Positions 1 to 10,204 of a stretch of 64,000 bases of DNA are shown piece after piece (the stretch's first letter is position 1; each line of letters opens with the position of its first letter). The notes under the pieces were generated by a model that did not search any database, was not told the DNA's origin, and saw nothing but the letters and a program-made list of their open reading frames with translations. The DNA comes from Hydractinia symbiolongicarpus (lineage: Eukaryota > Cnidaria > Hydrozoa > Anthoathecata > Hydractiniidae), in the NCBI RefSeq assembly GCF_029227915.1, contig NC_079876.1, positions 16,928,001 through 16,992,000 of the forward strand, written 5' to 3'. The translations under genes were made by a program, and so were the position numbers.

Positions 1-164
1 TTTTTCAAACGACGCCATCTTTTTGTTGTTATCATCGAAGTCTGGGCTCTAATGTTTATCGTGACGTATTTTATGACAACAGCTTTCTGCACGCCGGAAT
101 ACTTCAGTTGTCGATTACACCACTTCAAACAAGTCATAAATGTACCATTGATTTTACTGTTATC

Positions 165-1631
165 ATGGTTACTTGTGGTGCTTTAAATTGTGGTAACTCT
201 TCCACCAAAAAATCGGTAGCTGATGTAAAAGGGTGGCATAACGTTCCCACCGAAAAAGAAAATAAACAACGTCGTAAGAAATGGCTAGCAGCTATGAAGC
301 GAGATCCACCATATCCAGCAGACACGAATTTCGTTCTTTGTGGTATGCATTTCACGTCCGAATGTTTTCAACGCGATCTCAAGGTATTTCTTGCACTTCT
401 TAAATTTTTCTTGACTTCTTTTCACATTATTTCTTTTGTAAATAAGCTTGTTGCGAAACTGTATTCACCTTCAATAATTTTCTGAACACCTGTCTTTTGA
501 TCTTTTTGTCCATAAATAACCAGGGGGTAAAAATACATTTTTAAATTTTATTATTTAGGCGGAGCTCTGTGGCTCTGTGAGAAAGTTTATATTATTACCA
601 AACGCTATTCCATCGGTATTTTCATTCTCGAAACCGCTACCTGCAAAGCGTTCTGCATCCATTGCAAGAAACGAAAGAAAAACAAAACGCCAGGTAACCC
701 AGCAGGCCAATCGTGGTTAAACATATTTTTACACGTTTTTTATAAGAACATTTAAATTTTACCTCAGTCTGGTTGTTCTTTTTTTTTACACTTTTTCAGC
801 CTCGAATGTCTTTTTTATGTGCTCTTCCAAAAAAATGATCAGATTTAAAAATCTTGGAGTTGGAAAAAATATTTGTTCTTTTAAGGAATAAAAAATTTCT
901 TAATGTGTTCATAACTTTAGATTGTGGATGAAGCTTGTACGGCAGAAGAAAACTCAGGTGGCCCGGAAGCACCTTCCCTAGAACTTGAGCCCCTTTTTAA
1001 GGATGCTATTACGCAAACTGTTGATGTCGTCATGATCAACAAAGAAGTTAGCTGTGCTACACCAATGCGAACAAAGAGCACTATGGTTCCTGCTGTGTTA
1101 TGCAAATCAATGTCTACTCAGATGAGTCCAACTCAGAAGAAGTGGTTAACTGAAGAAAGCCCTGCTTACATCGCCCTGGAGAAAATTGTTAATGAAAAAC
1201 AGCTACTAAACGATTTAAAACACGTAGCTGATTTCAAGCACACTGGACAGCTCGAGGTTTACAATTCCCTGTTGAATAAGTACTGTCCCAAACGCTTAGC
1301 ATTCTCGTACGCTGGGATGGTTGCTAGGACGCAACTAGCTGTGCTTGACCACAACTCGGGTGTAGAACGACAACAAGCCACTACATCCGATGGGAGGTTG
1401 AAGTTCAAAGTTTCTTTCACCAAAATTACGAAGGAGTGGGTGGCAAAAAAAGTAATGGATCCGAAAGAAAAGAAATACCAAGAGGACTTGATGAAGGAAG
1501 TGTTTGATTTGGTTCAAAAAATCAAAGCTCCTATATTTTTTAAGTTGCCTGAAACACCCAGAAATATTGCATTAAAAATAAACCCTGGGAAGGAAGTTGT
1601 TGTCTCGAATATGCGTTCAAGATTTACCTAA
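165..1631 (+). CDS. THAP-domain protein, core-deleted transposase derivative (3 exons)
   Basis: Three exons join in frame: 165-383, 559-693 and 921-1631, with GT donors after 383 and 693 and AG acceptors before 559 and 921, giving 354 residues. The start at 165 is chosen because THAP domains begin M-x-x-C. The zinc ligands are C4, C9, C59 and H62; W40 and P27 are conserved THAP positions, and the domain closes with LLPNAIPSVF at 85-94 in exon 2. Exon 3 has an acidic linker and then, from about residue 219, HTGQLEVYNSLLNKYCPKR and FSYAGMVARTQLAVLDHN. I recognise these as the C-terminal tail of THAP-type transposases. The expected several-hundred-residue catalytic core is absent, yet the frame stays open. 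It should bind transposon ends but cannot cut. It could be a repressor, a coding deletion derivative or a domesticated protein. Confidence 0.8.
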
Positions 1632-1779
1632 AAGTAACCCCCAGGTTTATAAATGATATTTAGCATTACATCAAGAAACGCTTATTTTACAATTCCGGGG
1701 GACATTTGTTATATTTTAAAAACATATATTGTAAAAATTTCATTCATCATCTTTACAATTATACATGTTCTTATACATT

Positions 1780-2520
1780 TTATGTGTCCAAATCCATTCC
1801 TGATTCTGTGTATGGCACGTATACCCCATCGGGCTGCGGGTATTCATTACGGATTACCCACACAACACATGATGGTATAGGCTTTCGATAACCTATGCCC
1901 AGTCTTCCATACACCCACCATATATATTGTTTATAAGCAGCAAACCGATATGATCTGTTGCAAAGTTTATGACGAATCCCTCTCATGTTGTGAATAGCAC
2001 CTAGTGCTGTCCGTAACACGGGTTCCGGCAAACAAACCATTTTGAATTCATCCGAATTTGTAACACACGTATGACCTAAGCGAAAAAAGAAAAAAGATCT
2101 TTAAAAAGGCGTACCCCCGTGTGTAAATAAACAACGTTTAGCTTTCTAAAACTTTGTTGTGACAGAACAGAAAGTGATTGATGTAGCAAACAAGGAAGTA
2201 AAATACACGATAAGAAGATATTTTAATCAACAGAAACCTTGAAAATGACCGTCCGGAATATCATTATTATCACGACAACATAAACTTTCCGTTTCAGTGA
2301 CCATAATTTTACACTTTTTGCACTGGCACCACTCAACATTTCCAACACGATTTCCAGCTTCAACATTGCAGTTTTTAGCACCAACGTTGTTTCCTAAAGC
2401 TTCTAAAGCTGCAGCCACTTCACTTTGACTCCGTTCCGGTTCGAACATGAAAGGAGATAAACCAAACTCTTCATCTTCATTAAATTCAACATCGCTTACA
2501 TCAGAAGAGGAAGATGACAT
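1780..2520 (-). CDS. P2X7 receptor C-terminal-domain-like protein (2 exons)
   Basis: Exon 1 runs 2520 to 2238 and exon 2 runs 2075 to 1780. The donor is AAG|GTTTCT and the acceptor TTAG|GTCATA; the joined codon is GGT and the product is 192 residues. The first 50 residues are serine- and acid-rich and include an FMFEPE segment. A zinc-binding pattern follows: W64-C65-x-C67-x2-C70, then C81-C82 and C98. After it come VCLPEPVLRTAL, an aromatic and basic stretch (NRSYRFAAYKQYIWW) and PSCVVWVIRNEYP. This order matches the cytosolic ballast domain of vertebrate P2X7, which also occurs without a channel in many invertebrate proteins. There are no membrane segments, so it is not a receptor. It sits inside a transposon, tail to tail with the THAP gene, so it is probably a second transposon protein. 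Its role is unknown. Confidence 0.78.
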
Positions 2521-2777
2521 AACTACTTCAAGATAAGTTTACTACTGCAAGAAAGTAACGCGCCGAATGTTGTTGTCACGAATGACGTCAGAAGAATATT
2601 AGTGTCCAGACTACTCGTTGCGGAAATATATCATGAAGTGAAAGTAGAAATGATATGAGGCAAAATTGCTTTTTTCATGACTTTTAGAACTTTTTAGCTG
2701 AAAAATTTTTTTTGGCTGTTATACAGACATGTAATATTGTGATTTTAAAAATTTTGAAAATTTACCGGACTTCCCCT

Positions 2778-2781
2778 TTAA
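2778..2781. other. TTAA target site at the right end of the Kolobok-like element
   Basis: The sequence reads CCCCTTTAAG here. The TTAA adjoins the outer base of the terminal repeat. The partner duplication would lie upstream of base 1. Confidence 0.5.
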
Positions 2782-2987
2782 GTTGGTTTAAAAATACAGA
2801 AACTTACATCGAAATTAAATTTCCACAATGGAAAACAACATTTGGTTGGGAAACTATATGGATATGTATTTTTATTTCATTTTTTACTTAAATCTTTTAT
2901 CATACCTTTTATAAGAAGTCTAGAAGTCAGTTGAACAATTCAGATATTTAAGTGACAGGAAAAACAACAACAACAAAATTTAAATAC

Positions 2988-5900
2988 CTTGAACGAGATG
3001 GACTGCGACTTCGTCTACTACTGCGTCTTGGAGATCTGTGAAATAATAAACAATATCCAAAATTAGATGCTTACACAACAAATGTAAAATTACATTTACC
3101 GATGTGTTGATTTTAACATTTTAGACATAAAATAAAAGTCCTTGTTCAATCAATCTAGCTTTTGGTACCTTTAATCATAACAGCTAAAATAAGCTGGTTT
3201 GTTACACATGGTACAACAATAAATAAGTTCTTAACAGTTACTGCCGCAGTTTCTATTAAGAGAACTATTTAGTCTAATGTTTCTAATTACCACCCAAGTT
3301 TTTTATCCACAAAGGTAAATAAAAACTTTTCTCTCTAAAAACCTCTAAAAAGATTTTCACAAAAACAATAGATTTAAAAGGTACTCGTACAACACAGAGA
3401 CACGTAATAGAGGAATTATTATAATACCTTGTTATTGTTTTGTCCAAAGCTGCACTAAATGATAAGAAGATCAAGATACAAAAACTCACCTAATAAAATG
3501 TGGTTGTGTTAAGTGTTTTAAAAAAATATAATTATTAAGATAAAGTATTATTAAATTTTGTTCATTGACAACACAGAAAGTTGCATTATCTTGGCAAAAA
3601 GTTAGGGTTAAAAAAAATCTCCCTCTCTTTAGATTTAAGTTTGTTAATATATAAACAATAGTATATACTACCTTGAATAGCTTCTTCTTCGCCGCACTGG
3701 AGATCTAAAAATTAATAAAAAACAAATTTTGAATTGTTCAAACAACAGCAGGAGCACAAAAACTGAATAACAGCTTCAAAACTGTCACGTTTGTTTTAAT
3801 TATAGATCAAAAATAAAATATTAGCTTGGAGTATGTAAGTAAAGGTAAGTAAAAAATAATTTAAAGGCACAACAGATCGGGACTAATTGAAAACATATAT
3901 TTAAATATATATATAAACAAATAAATAACATAGTGCCCAAGCTTCTTTAATACACAGGGACTTAGGGCAACTAATTTTTAGGCAATTACATTCTACATTC
4001 CTGCAATCATACCATTTTATAGCTTCAAAAATTATTCGTGCCACAGGTAAAGATCTGTTACAAGAGGCAGAACATACGGCAATAAGACTGCATGGTCATA
4101 TAGTCCATTTAATAAAGATCATAAAATTGTTGAAGTGGGGACTAATTTATGCAGAAATGAATTTTGGCCTAAGAATGTATCTCAATTTACTAAACTAATA
4201 TACATCAATAGAAAAATGATAGACTTAATACCTAGTACGGGACCTTCTACGCTTTGGAGATCTAGACCTAAAAAAATATCAAAACATTGGACACCATAAA
4301 TTCTTAACAACTACAAGCACTTAAAATAACGGACTGTCAACGCTCAATGACTGCCGAAATTTAACATTTGACTGTCAAGATACAAAAAAACGAACGGTAA
4401 AATTCACTGGCAGCTTATTGTGCCTTCCACGAGTAAAAAAAAGACGCTCCTAAAATTCACGCAACGAAAATAACACATGGTTCAACAAGAGTGTAGCTAT
4501 ATGGCAAAGCGTAAAGTGTATAACCGCTAAAACTCAAAGCGAATAAACAATTAACATTTACAACAAGCTTCAAAAAACAGTTTCATATATCACTTGTGGG
4601 TAAATTAAATTGTGAAAAACACGTCAATTTTCACTTTATTAATATGCTGTTTTCCTTGCCAATGGTTAAATTTCATATGTTTAAGTAGTTTCAAAATTTA
4701 ATTAAAGATTTCCACATTGCTTCTCAGACTTTTTTTTGATTCCCAAAAATTGACTTGACCTGTCATTTTAAATTCTCAGCAGTCACGGTACTTTAAGCAA
4801 TGAACTACATCATACAGTTAATTCAAAAAGTAGAGTGGAAAATAAAAAAAACTGTCATTACATTTATCCTAAAGCACTGGTATAAGAAAGAAAAGAAATT
4901 TACACAATTCCTGTTTTCACGGGGATATTTGTTTTATTCACATTTTCCAAATCTATTAAAAATTGTAGTTAAAACTGCTTTTTGATCTAATTTGTTCTAC
5001 ATATCTTCAAAATAAATAAATATAATCAAACAATATGAATAATGCAATAATGTGTAGAAACATTTTGACATTGATCCTAAATACATCTGATCCAGACAGG
5101 TCAAGTACCTTGACTTGCGACGTCTAGAACGGGACCGAGATCTGGATCGTCGGGTTCGGGATCGACTGCGTCTTCTTGTAGGCGATCTATAATTACCAGT
5201 AAAGTCGTTTGGAATCGACTTAACATCAAATAAACTAAAATTATGAAAAAACTGTCCCCAAAAATCTTATTAAAAAAGAAAGAAAAAGTTGAGGAAGTGA
5301 GGTCAAGATGACAAAGTTCTTGTATCTTAAACAATATGGCAAAAATAATGAACTACAGAAATCACATTTATATGTAAAAATGTTTTATTTTATTTTATTT
5401 TACAACAAGATTCATATACAATCAATTCTATTTTTACAGTCTCTTTTAGAATGATAGTTATAGCAATCAATTATAAATTAATATAACACGTCATAACTTG
5501 TCTAAGTACTCATGTCAAATCTTTAGGATCGAATCTTCGTCCTCAGTTCCCCAATTTAAATTAACACAAATAAGAAAAAATACATTTGGGAAAAAAGTGA
5601 TAGGAAAAGATTGAAAAATAACTATCATACCTTGATCTTGTTTCACCTAAAAAAAGTAGTAAATATTTCTCAGTGAAAACTTTCATTTCATCATTTATTT
5701 CGATTTTGTAAATAATAGTACACACAATTGTTTAGGATTATAGCTGGCTAATTTTTATCATACCTAATTGGTACTGCAACAAAATGTAAACATGGAAATT
5801 CCTGTTTTCGTCTTTTTGTGATATGTTAGAAATAAAATAAAATATGTATGTTATATATTTCCAACAAAATTACATCATCGATGGAGTGCTGTACGATTTC

Positions 5901-6406
5901 ATGCCTGAACCTACATCTCAGTAATGGTTGATCTAACAGCAAATAATACATATTGTTGTACTCGAGTTGAGTAATTCAAAAAAAATGTTTTTAGGGTACA
6001 TATAATTAGAAAATACAAGGATTACAGATTATTTATAGCACAACTTGAGCCTTACATTCCTCATTAGGAACTAAAGTTCTTCTAAGGAAAGAAAATTATT
6101 GTTAATAAGAAAGAAACTACAAAAAACAACTTACGGTCGAAAGTGGGGCGTTTTACAACATCACGCATAGTTCTTATTGTAGATCTACCTGTTGCAATCC
6201 GTTCACTCTCGGGCTTCACAACGGGGCTCTTCGCATGAGTTACTCTAAAAATAAACCATTGCATGAATTTTTATTGCAAGAGATAGACAAAGGTATAAAA
6301 ACAATAATAATTATTATACTTAAGAGAACGATTTCCAAATAAAACTCCATTATACTGCAGAGCAGTAGGTACAGATTCAACCATGGAAAATTCAATGAAG
6401 GCATAT
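2988..6406 (-). CDS. srek1: SREK1-like SR splicing regulator, RRM2 half plus RS domain (partial)
   Basis: Seven exons can be chained on the minus strand: 6406-6320, 6244-6135, 5646-5631, 5186-5109, 4267-4232, 3704-3672 and 3035-2988. All have AG acceptors, GT donors and compatible phases. The first encodes the second half of an RRM: YAFIEF (RNP1-like), then SVPTALQYNGVLFGNRSLK. It continues into VTHAKSPVVKPE, the layout at the end of RRM2 in SREK1 (SFRS12). The fourth to seventh exons encode a classic RS domain (RSPTRRRSRSRTRRSRSRSR and similar). The product would be a nuclear regulator of alternative splicing that binds RNA by its RRM and other SR proteins by the RS region. The 5' exons (RRM1 and the start of RRM2) were not found up to 8.1 kb, and the last exon was not found before the transposon at 2781. 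The third exon is only 16 nt. Confidence 0.75.
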
Positions 6407-6874
6407 CTAAGAAGAATTAATAACAATTTTTTACACAACTGTTACAGACTTCAATCAATTACTTAAAAGCAGTTTTCTTTTCAGTCAGCTATTCAGTACA
6501 AAAGATGGGTTTTGTACCATGAATTTCGCATAAAAAGTTGAAGAAAAACTGGTACACAACTGGACTTAACAGAGTTCGGAATCCATATGAAATTAAAGTA
6601 GATGTAAAACTAATTTTATGAAGTATATAATTTCAAACATAAGACTCAGAAGTTTGTTAAAACAGGCCCCCAAATAGGGCCAAAATCGAACAAAATTTTC
6701 TGAAAATTCTTAAAACCATAGTGTCTTTAACATAAGTAAAATTTTGGGAAAACTTGTTTATCTCACAGTATTCCTGATTTCTACAGAAAATGACTTCCTA
6801 AACAATTTGTTCGTCAGAAAATTAATATGCATTAAACAAATTTTTGGTTGACAGAAAGACAAAAACAACATATA

Positions 6875-7835
6875 CAGTACTGTCATAAGGTTTGTTAACA
6901 TCGTGTTCGTGTAACGATTGTGGTGCATGCAAACCACAATGACATTGTGGTCTCCACGATTACCAAAAATTCCAACATTGCATCGCGGCCTTCATGCTAA
7001 TATCATTATCTTCACAAAGGATCGTGTGTCCCACGATCATTTTCGCGAGATCCATGATTTCTTGTTATTGTATAGCAATTATAATTTAATTGTTTTTTTC
7101 AAAAAATATGTTATGAAAGTTAATTTGTTTATTTCAGCTTTTATCCTGTTCAACGAAGCATGTTTTTTGCTTTTGCGATCTTTTCTCTTTCTACGATCCC
7201 GTTTTTACTGTTTCTAAACGATGTGCAGCGATCTTTTCGCTTTCTACAATGCTGTTTCCATGATATTTAAACGTTCTACAGTGACCTTTTTGCTTTGTAC
7301 AATCCCTTTTTCATGAATTTTAAACAATCTACAGCGATATTTTCGCTTTCTACAATGCCGTTTTCCTGAAATTTAAATGATCTCTAGCGATCGTTTAGCT
7401 TTTTACTATCCCGTTTTCACGATGACCTGAGGCGATAGTCTAGCTTTCTACGATCTACAACGATCTTTTCGCTTTCTACAATCTCGTTTTCATGATTTTT
7501 AAACAACTTTTTGTCGTCGCTCAATTGACGAAGGATCAAAATCTAATAATATAACTACATCTACCAACAAATAAAAAAAAATGTTAAACATTTTTATCGC
7601 TGCTGGTTTAAATTTAATTTAATTGTTAAGTAATTTATTCTTTGTTGTTGTAACAATACAATAAATCTATTGTGGATGCCACAATGTAAAGTTTAATCTT
7701 TAATTGTCTAAGCCACGATGTAACGTTCGTGGAGTCCATGATTAGTAAAAAAATATGCACCGTGGACTTTCGTGGTTCGTGTGTAGCGCGGTAAAAATAC
7801 TAACCACGATGTTAACAAACCTTTTTACAGTACTG
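6875..7835. mobile_element. Non-autonomous inverted-repeat element, 961 bp
   Basis: The ends are inverted. The left end reads CAGTACTGTCATAAGGTTTG followed by TTAACATCGTG; the right end reads CACGATGTTAAC, then AAACCTTTTTACAGTACTG. The outermost 8 bases are themselves palindromic. Subterminal motifs such as CCACAATG and CGTGGA recur in both halves. There is no coding sequence. The open frame at 6918-7217 is short and has no recognisable domain. No clear target duplication is seen, so the superfamily is left open. The element separates the SREK1-like exons from everything upstream. Confidence 0.65.
7170..7512. repeat. Degenerate tandem array (about 60-bp unit) inside the 961-bp element
   Basis: About six imperfect units share the core GCGATCTTTTCGCTTTCTAC, followed by CCCGTTTT and a TTTAAACGATCT-like end. 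The spacing varies around 55-62 bp and the units differ by substitutions and small indels. This is typical internal minisatellite amplification within a non-autonomous transposon. Confidence 0.6.
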
Positions 7836-8625
7836 CAAGTTTTAGTGACTCATAAATATATATTTATGAGTGTTTAAATGCACACATATATAGATCTTCT
7901 TCCTACAGTACTCTGGTTTGTATTGCCCATAGTTAGTTCACCATTTACCTATGTGCCTTTTCTGGTCAGCAGCATATATTTTGGTCAGCAGTCTTGCTAG
8001 TATTTAAGCTGCAGTTGCCTCATGGTTTTCCTTTTCAGTTCTAGCAGTTTTTCTTATGTCTGCTGCTTATTAATCCACTTATATCTAATCAATCAATTTG
8101 CAATCAAACCAATCTTTGGCTAATTAAACATGAATTTATCACCTATATGGATGCTGTTATATTTTATCTCACCTACTCAAACGCCAGATGGCTCAGAAGA
8201 TGAAGATTCAACTTCTCAAACCTTCCAATCTGCTGCAATGTCTGTCGCTCTTGAGGAATCGTCCACACTCAAAAAGAAACGTATCCCAAAATGTTCTGGC
8301 TGCAAGGCACTTCTGGCTCTACACGACTTTGGTATTCCCAGTCGTCACTGTCCAGGTCGTCGTTCTAGCGCTACCAACACTGTCACATCAGCTGCTTCAA
8401 CACTTTCCTCAACTATCGCTAATAACCCAATGTCTTCAATCCAAAGATCTTCGCCTCTGCAGTCTCACCTAAACAACCCAAACAAATCTTCTTCACCGTC
8501 TCAGCTAGCTGCTCTTCGAAATCAGCTGGCTGTCTTAGAACAGGAAGAGCTATTCCTAAGGGAAAGTTTACAAACAGAAGAGCAACAACTTCTTAATCAG
8601 ATTGCTGTTCGACAATCAGAATTCT

Positions 8626-8919
8626 CGGATCCGGGTTAATCACTGACGGTATTTTTCTGCGCATGCGCGATTTACTGCAGTGAAAACAAACTCTCCTGGA
8701 GCAGTCATTTTAACCTAGCGAAGCTGGAGTGAACACATAGAAGTTTTTAAAATGCCAAATAGTTGTGCTGCTCGGATCCGGGTTAATCACTGACGGTAAT
8801 TTTCTGCGCATGCGCGATTTACTGCAGTGAAAACAAACTCTCCTGGAGCAGTCATTTTAACCTAGCGAAGCTGGAGTGAACACATAGAAGTTTTTAAAAT
8901 GCCAAATAGTTGTGCTGCT
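8626..8919 (+). repeat. Tandem duplication (147 bp) of the left end of the P-like element
   Basis: CGGATCCGGGTTAATCACTG starts at 8626 and again at 8773. The two copies are nearly identical through the THAP start (ATGCCAAATAGTTG at 8752 and 8899). The element therefore has two stacked left termini. The second one is continuous with the THAP gene body. Confidence 0.75.
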
Positions 8920-9510
8920 TTTGGTTGTTCAAACCATAATTTAATGGATTTCCGAATAACAACCCAGAACGAAGAAAAATGTGGATAAGTGCATGTAAAA
9001 GGAAAAACAAAGATGGTACTGCTGACTGGAACCCAACTGGAAAAAATGTTTATCTCTGTGGGAAACATTTTACAACTGGTAAGTGTTATTTATAAAATTT
9101 TATTAATAAGAAAGCTCTCTTCATTGTAAAATAGACCATGCTCTGTGCTATATTATAAGAGATTAGTAACTCTTTTAGGCTGGCATTGTTTAGCTAGCTA
9201 GCTAGGTACAGTATTTGTTTTTCTTTATTAGGGAAACCAGTAAAAGATCCTGCACATCCTGACTACATACCAACTATATTTGTGTATACACAAAATGATT
9301 CAGAAAAAAAAAATAGAAAGATTCGAGTCAGCCAAAAAAAGAAGCCTAGCAAAAGCAAGAACACCCGTCGCACCAAAAAAACAGCGTACCTTAAATTTTG
9401 TTTCACCAGGAAAGCCACCATTACAGCAAAGTAACACATTTATTTCACCACCACTATCACCATGTTCTAGTACTACATCTCTGATGTCACCACTGCCAGA
9501 AATGCCTTGA
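8899..9510 (+). pseudogene. THAP-domain pseudogene (two exons, two frameshifts)
   Basis: From ATG at 8899 the frame reads MPNSCAAFGCSN, a THAP start with C5 and C10. It then shifts near 8945-8952 into the frame encoding PERRKMWISACKRKNKDG and NVYLCGKHFTTG. That supplies the conserved W and the C-x2-H zinc pair. A GT donor follows (GGTAAGTG near 9079). A second exon begins after TTTATTAG at about 9232, encodes GKPVKDPAHPDYIPTIF (the normal close of a THAP domain), then slips again in an A-run at about 9305. The last frame gives a basic, proline-rich tail to the stop at 9508-9510. All parts lie between the P-like inverted repeats, so this is the decayed DNA-binding part of that transposase. Confidence 0.7.
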
Positions 9511-9601
9511 AATGATCTTGGTGATGGTATAGTGTACAGTGAACCAAAAAGTCAGTGACATGACTTTAAACGTCAAACCGGCTATTTTTATAGCCACATC
9601 T

Positions 9602-9677
9602 GTCTTGATCGTCCAGTGGTAGGACACCTCACTGTTTTAAACAGTAGGAAACCCAGGTTCGATTCCTGGTCAAGACC
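9602..9677 (+). tRNA. tRNA-like sequence or tRNA pseudogene, loop would read UUA
   Basis: The acceptor halves pair perfectly (GTCTTGA at 9602-9608 with TCAAGAC at 9670-9676). The D stem is GTCC/GGAC with an AGTGGTA loop. The T arm is CCAGG-TTCGATT-CCTGG. The B box GGTTCGATTCC is perfect and the A box is near consensus. The anticodon arm is abnormal: an ACTG/CAGT stem encloses the 7-nt loop TTTTAAA, extended by CCT/AGG across a bulged C, which makes the arm about 5 nt too long. The loop has U33 and A37 around UUA, which would read the UAA stop codon. It lies inside the P-like transposon. A decayed tRNA or tRNA-derived SINE head is likelier than a working suppressor. Confidence 0.5.
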
Positions 9678-10204
9678 TTTATAATTGCAATATTGGGAAC
9701 TGTAAAAAAATTTTTATCGCTTCGACACTTATTTCTTCAATGTTGTAACGCATTGTGTCATAGACCTTCTCTTACAGTAAACTGCAGTGAAAAAAGCTTT
9801 TCACAGCTAGCGCAAAACGTTTGTTTTCACTGCAGTTACTCGCGCATGCGCGAAGATTGGCCAATCTTCAGCGGTGTGACGTCAGCCCGGATCCGAGAAT
9901 TAGCTAGGCTTCGCTCAGCTTCTTCCAGAAATGCCTGCCCAGCACAAATTTTAAGCACTTCCCCGTTGCAGCAAACTGTAAATCCAACCAATCGTGTCCA
10001 AGACAATCTCCGCCCTTCACCTCTTGACGTACAACCGCCATCTTGTTTTGCTTCCCTGCTTGCTCCGCAACAGTCCGCCAATTTGTTGACCAATGGGTGA
10101 GAGCGAAGCTCGATAACCCAAAATCCTACTTTGAAGACAGAACGTGACTCGCTGGCCGAGTGTACCTGCTAAAGCCAAAAAGACATAGGGCAGGGAGGGC
10201 AGGG

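Larger units (their letters stand above)
1..2777. mobile_element. Kolobok-like DNA transposon, right part, with two convergent genes
   Basis: The right end reads inward as AGGGGAAGTCCGG and abuts TTAA at 2778-2781. An AGGGG-type terminus on a TTAA target is typical of the Kolobok superfamily. Inside lie a THAP gene on the plus strand and a P2X7-C-terminus-like gene on the minus strand, with 3' ends 148 bp apart. The THAP protein keeps the N-terminal DNA-binding domain and the C-terminal tail found in THAP-type transposases, but nothing between them. The left end is outside the window, so the matching inverted repeat cannot be seen. The superfamily name rests on the terminus, the target site and the THAP ORF. 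A piggyBac-like TTAA element is the main alternative and is less likely because of the THAP domain. Confidence 0.6.
8626..9895 (+). mobile_element. P-element-like THAP transposon relic with 8-bp target duplication
   Basis: The outer inverted repeats are CGGATCCGGG at 8626 and CCCGGATCCG ending at 9895. Internal inverted blocks agree further: GCGCATGCGCG followed by ACTGCAGTGAAAACAAAC on the left, and GTTTGTTTTCACTGCAGT followed by CGCGCATGCGCG on the right. The flanks are AGAATTCT (8618-8625) and AGAATTAG (9896-9903), an 8-bp duplication with two late changes. A THAP-domain remnant lies inside. THAP plus an 8-bp duplication fits P elements; hAT also makes 8-bp duplications but does not usually carry THAP. 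The catalytic domain is gone, so this is a dead deletion derivative. Confidence 0.65.
8130..10100 (+). pseudogene. Unrecognised zinc-motif ORF split by a transposon insertion
   Basis: The left half (8130 to about 8617) encodes a serine-rich protein. It has a C-x2-C-x6-H-x7-H-C motif (CSGCKALLALHDFGIPSRHC) at about residues 54-73 and a predicted coiled segment (AALRNQLAVLEQEELFLRES). It runs into the inverted repeat of the THAP element and stops at 8637. The frame resumes on the other side at about 9896 (ELARLRSASSRNACPAQ) and stops at 10100. Removing the transposon and one copy of its 8-bp target duplication rejoins the two halves in one frame. The C2HC-like motif and coiled region suggest a retroelement-associated or nucleic-acid-binding protein, but I do not recognise the family. 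The start at 8130 is simply the first ATG; an upstream exon is possible. Confidence 0.6.

Noticed and set aside
5101-5334. Minus-strand frame of 77 codons near the RS exon
   Set aside because: It reads the RS exon in the wrong frame and runs into introns; the spliced RS reading is far better.
8188-8472. Second plus frame of 94 codons
   Set aside because: Overlaps the zinc-motif ORF in another frame and lacks motifs.
9836-10093. Minus-strand frame of 85 codons
   Set aside because: Spans the transposon border on the antisense strand; the plus frame across the insertion explains the region better.
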